A stretch of 64,000 bases of DNA from Streptomyces radicis (GTDB lineage Bacteria > Actinomycetota > Actinomycetes > Streptomycetales > Streptomycetaceae), in assembly GCF_003626575.1 (NCBI RefSeq), contig NZ_RBDY01000027.1, positions 30,258 through 94,257 on the forward strand, given 5' to 3'. This document shows positions 9,401 to 17,100 of this stretch, piece by piece. How positions within the stretch are numbered: position 1 is the first letter of the stretch; every line of letters starts with the position of its first letter. The notes below the pieces were generated by a model. That model made no database searches, was not told the origin of the DNA, and was given only the letters and a program-made list of their open reading frames with translations. Made by a program: the position numbers and the translations under genes.

Positions 9401-11112
9401 CCGAGGCCCCGGTACTGGTCGCCGACGCCCGGGAGCAGGAACGCGACCCTGGGCCTCGCGTCCGCGCGCACCCCGCCGTCCGCCGCCGCGAGCCGCGTCG
9501 CCGCCGCGAGCCGCGCCGCGGCCTCGGCAGGGTCGGCGGCCACCACGGCCCTGCGGTGCGCGTGGTGGGCGCGCCCCGAGCCGAGGGTGTGGGCGAGATC
9601 GCCGAGGTCACCGTTCCCCAACCCGGCGGTGTGAGCGGCGAGTTGGGACAGTCGTTCGGCCAACGCCAAGTCGTTCGCCGCCGATACGGGCAGCAGCGCG
9701 GGCACGCCCCGCCCCTCGGGGGCCGCCGCTGCGGTGGCCGCCGCGGACGGCGCGCGTTCGAGCACCACATGCGCGTTGGTGCCCGACCAGCCGAACGAAC
9801 TCACCCCGGCGAGCGGCGACTCGGGCAGCGGCACCGGCGCGGTGACCGGCGCGACCGCCGCGTTCGCGGCGACCAGCTCGGCGGGCTCGTCCATGTGGAG
9901 GTTGGGCGGGACGACGCCGTTCTCCAGCACCAGCACCGTCTTGATGAGGCCCGCGATCCCGGCCGCCGTGTGCGTGTGGCCGACATTGGTCTTCACCGCC
10001 CCGACGCGCAGCGGGCGTTCGGCCGGACGGTCGCCGAACACGTCGTGCAGCGCGCCGAGTTCGATCTCGTCGCCGAGCCGGGTGCCCGAGCCGTGCGCCT
10101 CCACGTAGTCCACGTCGCCCGGCGTCGCGCCCGCGCTCGCCAAGGCCCGGCGGATCACCTCGACCTGGGCGGCGCGGCTCGGCGCGGTCATGCCGTTGCT
10201 GCGGCCGTCCTGGTTGACAGCGGAGCCACGGATCACCGCCCTGATCCGGTGCCCGGCGCGCAGCGCGTCCGACAGCCGGGCCAGCACGACCATCCCGCCG
10301 CCCTCGCCCATCAGATAGCCGTCGGCACCGGCGTCGAACGTGTGGCACAGGTCGGTCGGCGAAAGCAGCGACGTGGCACCGCTGTAGAGGTAGAGGAACG
10401 GGTGCAGCGCGAGGAACCCGCCGCCCGCCAGCGCGTAGTCGCACTCGCCCGCGCGCAGCGCCCGCGCCGCCAGGTGGACGGCGACCAGCGTCGACGAGCA
10501 CGCGGTGTCCAGGGAGAACGCGGGCCCCCGCAGGTCGAAGTGGTACGCGAGCCGCCCCGCCACGACGCTGCCCAGGCTGCCCTGCCCCATGTAGGGGTCG
10601 GCGTACACGTCGGTGCCCTGCCGCTCGGTCTCCACCTGCCCGTACTGGAACGCGTCGGAGAAGCCGAGCAGCACCCCCGTCCTGCTGCCGGTCAGGGTCG
10701 GCGGCGGGGTGCCCGCGTCCTCCATCGCCTCCCACGCCAGCTCCATCATCAGGCGCTGCTGCGGGTCCATCCGCAGCGCCTCCTGGGGCGGGAAGCCGAA
10801 GAACTCCGCGTCGAATCCCGCGACATCGGGCAGGAACGCGCCCCGCCTCGGCCGGAAGCGCCGCCGCTCCTCGGGCGTGAGGTCCAGGTCGAACCGGCCC
10901 GGCGGCACCTCGCCGATCTCGGCCGCGCGCCCCTCGCGCAGCAACTCCCAGTAGGCGTCCACGTTCTCCGCGCCAGGGAACCGGCAGGACATGCCGATGA
11001 CGGCGACGGGCTCGTGGTCGCGCGCGTCCGCGTCCGCGAGACGCCGACGGGCGTCCGTCAACTCGGCGGTCACCCGCCGGAGATACTCGCGCAGCTTGTC
11101 CTCTCCGGACAT
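6451..11112 (-). CDS. Modular type I PKS, single module KS-AT-KR-ACP
   Basis: A 1553-residue single-module polyketide synthase. The chosen start is the ATG at 11112, 14 bases after the upstream PKS stop. It opens with a short charged coiled-coil (about residues 1-32), typical of an N-terminal docking domain, followed directly by KS (PVAVIGMSCRFPG; active Cys205 in DTACSST). The AT has Ser663 in GYSLGE and an HPFHS motif, which usually means malonyl-CoA. The KR has TGGTRGLG, an SS pair and Tyr1333 in DYCAANS, so it should be active. The ACP serine is Ser1490 in LGGNSL. No DH or ER is visible, so the expected output is a beta-hydroxy unit. The GYSxGEYVAACLAG type of AT and the GGNSL carrier match the style of hybrid NRPS-PKS enzymes and differ from the upstream PKS gene. 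Confidence 0.95.
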   Translation of the reverse strand: MSGEDKLREYLRRVTAELTDARRRLADADARDHEPVAVIGMSCRFPGAENVDAYWELLREGRAAEIGEVPPGRFDLDLTPEERRRFRPRRGAFLPDVAGFDAEFFGFPPQEALRMDPQQRLMMELAWEAMEDAGTPPPTLTGSRTGVLLGFSDAFQYGQVETERQGTDVYADPYMGQGSLGSVVAGRLAYHFDLRGPAFSLDTACSSTLVAVHLAARALRAGECDYALAGGGFLALHPFLYLYSGATSLLSPTDLCHTFDAGADGYLMGEGGGMVVLARLSDALRAGHRIRAVIRGSAVNQDGRSNGMTAPSRAAQVEVIRRALASAGATPGDVDYVEAHGSGTRLGDEIELGALHDVFGDRPAERPLRVGAVKTNVGHTHTAAGIAGLIKTVLVLENGVVPPNLHMDEPAELVAANAAVAPVTAPVPLPESPLAGVSSFGWSGTNAHVVLERAPSAAATAAAAPEGRGVPALLPVSAANDLALAERLSQLAAHTAGLGNGDLGDLAHTLGSGRAHHAHRRAVVAADPAEAAARLAAATRLAAADGGVRADARPRVAFLLPGVGDQYRGLGRALYRDEPVFAEAVDECLAIADERCGIDLRAVFMAEPEGPTSGAPSLLGGPDDDPLFERAEVAHPFLFTVEYALARLLAHRGVAPDVLVGYSLGEYVAACLAGVFTLPDALWVVTERARLIASAPAGRMLAVAAGADALDALGLPGACGVDVAAVNGPGMTVLSGTPAAVDEAAARLREAGVAARPLRSAHPFHSTLLEPAKDKLAALIATVPRSAPRVPIVSNATGRPLTDERATDPGYWAEHLCLPVRFAAGVAHCAAERVDVYVELGPGQVLGSLVRQNLPLDARPTVLGTLAAPWPATGRGDEATAVLETCGRLWERGVDLDWSALRPGGGRLVSLPPYPFQRTRYWPERTVASSPAAPAEAATGGAATGGAHRYAPTWRRDFGQGPAELPPLTGTLVVFSEGDIGTRLVEAVGVPAVEVVAGTALRREGHRIEIDPADPEHHREVFAGLTGPLRVVHLWSLLPPAGGVFADDAALRSAVRHAFDAPLLTVRALAGRAARLLTVTAGAEEITGGELTAPERALAHGLGRGVRAEHPELSWRGVDIDPSPSPGAAAQLLDELRRTPWETPDPAAEPALIGWRGGRRWLKGWAELPQLPGQLPEGQGSWSPEGTFLITGGTRGLGLILARDLVARGVRRLALVSRTGTADVSDLEAAGAEVLLIAADAGVPDELRRALRETAERFGGIDGVVHAAGLPGGGLAQRRSVADAGRVLAPKVLAMGPLAELLGPANPPQGRPRWLILYSSVASVVGGIGEADYCAANSVLDAYGQALAAAAPDTRVLTVAWGHWRHDAWADAATGAERTAYRERYGFSADEGCALLGELAAGAGGATVALRRPLPTTVRDLASLNDLEGLLASATAGTATPSRYPRPPLRTDYVAPRTDLERTVADVWGEFLGIERVGVHDPFFDLGGNSLVGMAMVTALERQLDRRIAPAVLFEHPTVAAFAGALDGGPGPDRATGTARGERRRARNSRTQK

Positions 11113-11126
11113 GGTCAGCTCCCTGG

Positions 11127-14100
11127 TCAGATTCGGGTCGACGCCGGGTCGGCGTCGGGTCGGGTCCGGGCGTCGAGCCGGGTGTCGAGTGGGGCGTCGG
11201 GCCTGGTGTGGGTCCCGGCGTCGAGTTGGGCGTCGATGAACGCGAACAGCTCGTCGTCCGAGGCGGGTTGGGGAACGGCGGGCGGCGCGGCGGGCGGGGC
11301 GCTCTCCGCGTGCGGTTGGAGAGCGCTCTCCCCAGTTGGGTGGAGAGCGCTCTCCCTTGTGCCCGCGCGGTCGAGGGCCTCGGACAGGATGGCGAGCGCC
11401 CGCTCGCGGTCGAGCGTGGGAAGGGCCGCGTCGAGGGCGTCGCGCAGGGCCCGTTCGGGATCGGGGGCCAGCTCGCCCGCCAGGTGCGCGGCGAGCAGGG
11501 TGACGGTCGGGTGGTTGAAGACGAGCGAGGCGGGCAGCCGCAGCCCCGTGGCCTCGCCGATCCGGTTGCGCAGCTCCACGGAGGTGAGCGAGTCGAGCCC
11601 GAGATCGCTGAACGGCCGTTCGGGGTCGATCGCCTCGGGCGAGGCGTGGCCGAGCGCGAGCGCCACCTGGTCCCTGACGAACGCGAGCACGCTCGCCGCG
11701 TCCTCGAAACGGGGGGTGGGCGCGGGGCTCGCGGTGGTCCCCGGCGCGGTCCTCCGGCCCGGCGCGGGCGCCAACGAGCGGAGCACATCGGGCAGTTGGT
11801 CGCCCAGGTCGCGCAGCGCCGCCGGGTCGAACCGGCTGGCGACCATGACGGGGTCGGCGTCGGGGCGGAGCGCCGCGTCGAACAGGTCGAGGCCGTCCCG
11901 CTCGCCCAGCGGGGCCACGGCGGCGAGCCGCCGCCGGTCGGCCGCCTTGAGGTGCGCGGTCATGCCGGTGGGGAGCGACCACAGGCCCCAGGCGATCGAG
12001 ACGGCGGGCAGCCCTCGGGCGCGGCGGTCGCGGGCGAGCGCGTCCAGGGCGGCGTTGGCCGCGGCGTAGGCGGCCTGGCCCCGGTTGCCGAGCACCCCGG
12101 CGACCGACGAGAACAGCACGAACGCGCGCAGCGGCTGGTCGGCGGTCAGCTCGTCGAGCAGCGCGGCGGCGTCGGCCTTGGGCCGCAGCGCCGCGTCGAG
12201 GCGTTCGGGCGTCAACGCGCCCACGGTGCCGTCCTCGAGCGCCCCGGCCGCGTGCACCACGGCCGAGAGGCGCCGCCCGGCGAGCAGCTGGGAGAGCGCT
12301 TCCCGGTCGGCGGCGTCGCACGCCGCGACGGTCACCGAGGCGCCCGCCTCCCGAAGGCGCCGCGCCAGCGCGTCCGCGCCGGGCGCCGCGGGGCCCCGGC
12401 GTGAGGTGAGCACCAGCTCGGTGACGCCGTGCCGTTCGACGAGGTGGGTGGCGACCAGGGCGCCGAGGCCGCCGGTGCCCCCGGTGATCAGCACGGCGCC
12501 GTCGCCGAGGCCGGGCGGCGGGGCCTCGCCCACCGTGCCGGGGACCACCCGGGGCACCAGCACCCGCCCGTCCCGCACCCTGAACTGGTCGGCGCGGACG
12601 GTGGCGGCGAGCCGTTCGGGCGCGTCGGCCAGGCCGAAACGGCCGGGGTGCTCCGCGATGGCCGAGCGGACCAGGCCCCACACCGGGGCCCCCGCGGGCG
12701 TGTCGGGGTCGGCGATGAACACCAGTCGGGAGCCGGGTGAGCGCTCTCCCGTCGCCCACTGCCGCACCGTCGCCGCCACCCGGTGGAGCGTCGCCAGGGC
12801 GGGCGCGTCGGGGCAGCGGACCAGCACCACCGGGGGAGCGCTCTCCGGGAGTTCGGCGCCGCAGTCGACCACCGCGTAGGGGCTGCCCTGGGGCTCGGTC
12901 GCGGGGCGCGCCTCGACCCAGTCGACGCGGTGCAGCCCGGGGACGTTCCTGGCGGCCGCGGGCCTGAGGGTGACCTCATCGATCCCGCCGACCGGCTCGC
13001 CCCGCCCGTCCCACACGGTGACCCGGCCGTCGCCCACCCGCACCCGCAGCCGTTCGGCCCCCGGGCGGGTGACGCGCAGCCCGGAGAACGCGAACGGCAG
13101 CAGCAGCCCGCGCCCGTCCCCGTCCGGTGCGCCGTCCATGAGCAGCGGGTGCAGCGCCGCGTCCATCAGCGCCGGGTGCAGCACGAACTCGCCCGCGCCG
13201 CCCGCAGGTCGCGCCACCTCGGCCCAGAGCTCGCCTTCGGCCCGCCAGGCCGAGGTCAGCCCGCGGAACGCCGGGCCGTAGGCGTAGCCGCGCGCGGCGA
13301 GCCGGTCGTAGGCGTCGGCGATGTCCACCGGGGTCGCGCCCCGCGGGGGCCAGTGGGTCAGCCGGTCCTGGGGCGGTGGCGCCTCGTCGGCCAGGGTGCC
13401 GCTGGCGTGCCGGATCCAGGGCGCGTCGTCGCCGACCCGCGCGTGGATGGACAACTCCGTTCCGTTGATGGCGACTTGGAGGGTGATGGCGCCGTTCTCC
13501 GGCAGGTCGAGCGGGGCGTGCAGCGTCAGGCTCTCCACCCCGGGGGCGCCCGCCTCGGCGGCGGCGCGCAGTGCCATCTCGGCGAACGCGGTGCCCGGCA
13601 GCAGCACCCGCCCCTCGACCGCGTGGTCGGCCAGCCAGGGCGTGCGGGAGCGCGAGACCCGCCCGGTGAGCAGCACCCCGTCGCCCTCGGCGACGGGCAC
13701 CACACGGTCGAGCAGCGGGTGGCCGCCGCGCTCGGCCGGGTGCAGCCAGTAGCGGCCGCGGTCGAACGCGTAGGTGGGCAGGTCGAGTTGGCGGTGGACC
13801 CGGCCGAGCACGCGCGGCCAGGCGACGGGCGCGCCGCGCACCCAGGCGTTGCCGAGCGCGGTCATGAGCTGGTGGCGCCCGCCCGCGCCGCGCCGCAGCG
13901 TGCCCACGGCCGCGCCGCCGAGCCCGGCGTCGGCGATGATCCCGGCGACCGCGCCGGTGAGGATCGGATGCGGGCTGACCTCGACGAAGAGCGGGTCCGC
14001 CGTTCCGGAGAACGCGCGGATCGCGGCGTCGAAGCGGACGGGCTCGGCGAGGTTGCGGTACCAGTACCCGGCGTCGAGCCGCGAGCCCTCGATCAGCGCG

Positions 14101-17100
14101 CCCTCGAGCGACGAGCTGATCGCCGTCCCGGTGTCCCTGGGCGCGAGTTGACCGATGCCCGAGAGCAACTCCTCGCGCACCGCGGTCACATGGGGCGTGT
14201 GGGCGGCATAGGCGACGGGGGTGCGCCGCAGCTGCACCCGGTCCCCGCACGCCGCGGCGAACGCGTCGATGGCCGCCAACTCCCCCGCGACGACGGTGCC
14301 GATGGGGCCGTTGTCCACCGCCACCCAGAGCCGGTCGCGCCACGGGGCGAGCCGCTCGGCCACCTCGGCGGCGGGCAGCCCCACGGCCAGCACGCCCCCG
14401 GTGCCGTCGAGCGCCCCGACGACCCGGGCGCGCAGCGCGCTGATCCTGGCGGCCTCGGCCAGCGGCAGCGCCCCGGCGACCGCGGCCCCCGCGATCTCGC
14501 CCTGGGAGTGGCCGACCACGGCGGCGGGTTCCACGCCCGCCGCCCGCCAGCGCCCGGCGAGCGCGTACATGAGCGCGAACAGCACCGGCTGGACCACATC
14601 CGTGCGCTCCAGCGAGGGAGCGCTCTCCAAGCCGGTGAGCACGTCTAGGACCGACCAGCCGGTGTGCGGGCGCAGCGCCTCCGCGCAGCGCCGCAGATCG
14701 GCGGCGAACTCCTCGTCCTCCTCCAGGAGTTCGGCGGCCATCCCCACCCACTGGGCGCCCTGCCCCGGGAACACGAACACCGGGTGCGCCTCGCGCGGCG
14801 CCACGCCCGTGACCAGCGCGGGGTGCGGCGCGCCCTCGGAGAGCGCGTTCAGCGCGGCGACCAGCTCGCCCCGGTCCTCGGCCACCACCACGGCGCGGTG
14901 GGCGAACGCCGTGCGCCGCGCCAGCAGCGGGGCCGCCGCCGCCGCGTCGGGCGAGTCCGCGACCGCGCGCAGCCCGGCCGCCCGCGCGCGGAGCGCCGCC
15001 TCGGAGCGGGCGGCGAGAACCCACACCAACGGGCCGTTCGGCGCCGGGAGTTCACCCGTGGCGGCCTCCGCGCGCGGGGCCCCGTCAAGCGGCGCCTCCG
15101 CGCGCGGTGCCCCGTCGCGCGGTGCCTCCTCAAGGACGAGGTGGGCGTTGGTGCCGCTGATCCCGAAGCTGGAGACGGCGGCCCGCCTGGGGCGTTCCCC
15201 CGACGGCCAGGGCCGCTCCCTGGTCAGCAGCCGCACCGCGCCCTCGTCCCAGTGGACGCGCTCGCTCGGCCGCTCGGCGTGCAGGGTCATCGGCAGCAGC
15301 CCGTGCCGCAGGGCGAGCACCATCTTGATGACCCCGGCGACCCCGGCGGCCGCCTGGGTGTGGCCGAGGTTGGACTTCACCGAGCCGAGCCAGGCCGGGG
15401 TGGACCGCCCCTGGCCGTAGGTGGCGAGCAGCGCGTGCGCCTCGACGGGGTCGCCGAGCGCGGTGCCGGTGCCGTGTGCCTCGACGGCGTCCACGTCGGC
15501 GGGGGCCAGGCCCGCGTCGGCGAGCGCCGCGCGGATGACCCGTTGCTGCGCCTGCCCGTTGGGCGCGGACAGGCCGTTGCTGGCGCCGTCGGAGTTGACG
15601 GCGGCGCCGCGGATGACGGCGAGCACGGGGTGCCCGTTGCGGCGCGCGTCGGAGAGGCGTTCGAGCAGGAGCACTCCTGCGCCCTCGGCGAACGCGGTGC
15701 CGTCGGCCGCCGCGGAGAACGCCTTGGCGCGGCCGTCGGGGGCGAGGCCGTTCTGGCGGCTGAACTCGACGAGGTTGCCCGGGTTGGCCATCACCGTCAC
15801 CCCGCCCGCCAGCGCGAGCGCGCACTCGCCGCGCCGCAGCGACGCGGTGGCCAGCTGCACGGCGACCAGCGAGGAGGAGCAGGCGGTGTCCAGGGTGAGC
15901 GCGGGCCCCGTCAGGCCCAGGGTGTAGGCGATGCGGCCCGAGGCGACGCTCAGCGCGGTGCCGGTGAGCAGGTGCCCGTCGGCGACCCCGGTCGGCTGGT
16001 GCAGCCGGGGGCCGTAGTCGGTGGCCATCGCGCCGACGAACACGCCGGTCGGCGAGCCCGCGAGCGCCGTCGGGTCGATCCCGGCGCGCTCGATCGCCTC
16101 CCAGCAGACCTCGAGCATCAGGCGCTGCTGCGGGTCCATCGCCAGCGCCTCGCGTGGGCTCAGCCCGAAGAACTCGGCGTCGAACGCGTCGGCCTCGTGC
16201 AGGAACCCTCCCCGCCGGGTGGCGCAGGCGCCCGCGTGCAGCGCGTCCAGGTCCCAGCCCCGGTTCGTCGGCAACTCCGTGGCGGCGTCCCGGCCTTCGG
16301 CCAGCAGCGCCCACAGCTCCTCGGGCGAGGTCACCCCGCCCGGGAGGCGGCAGCCCATCGCGACGACCGCGATCGCCTCGCCCCCGAGCCCGGCGGGATC
16401 CCCGGCCCGGCCCCCGGGCGCGGGCGTCAACTCGGAGACGGTCGCGGGCCGTTCGCCGTCGCCGCCGTCGCCGTCGATGAGCAGCGCGCGCACATGTTCG
16501 GCGACCCGCTGGGGCGTGGGGAAGTCGTAGAGCAGGCTCGAAGGGAGCCGTAGGCCGGTCAACGACTGGAGCAGGCCCCGGAGTTCGACGGTTCCGGCGG
16601 AGTCGAGGCCGAGGTCCTTGAACGTTCGCAGCGGGTCGACCGCGCCCGCCTCGCCATGGCCGAGCACTGTGGCGGCCGCCCCCGTCACCAGCGCGCGCAG
16701 CGCCCGGGGCGAGGCGTCGACCCGGGCCGCCGCCGCCTCGGGCGCGGCGGCGCGCGGGGCCTCGCCCGGCCAGTGGCGTTCGCGCTGGAACGGATAGGTC
16801 GGCAGGTCGGTGAGCGCCGCGCCCGCCACCTCGGGCCAGGCGACCGGCGCGCCCGCGACCAGGGCCTCGGCCGTGGCGCGCAGCAGCCGTCGGGGCCCGC
16901 CGTCGCCGCGCCGCAGCGTGCCGAGGGCGACGGCCTCGGCGCCCGCCTCCTCGGCGGTCTCCTCGATCGCGGCGGTCAGCACGGGGTGCGGGCTCACCTC
17001 GATGAAACGGCTCGCCCCCCGTTCGATGGCGGCGCGGGTGGCGTCGGCGAACCGCACCGGGTGGCGCAGGTTGTCGCACCAGTAGGCGGCGTCCAGGGCG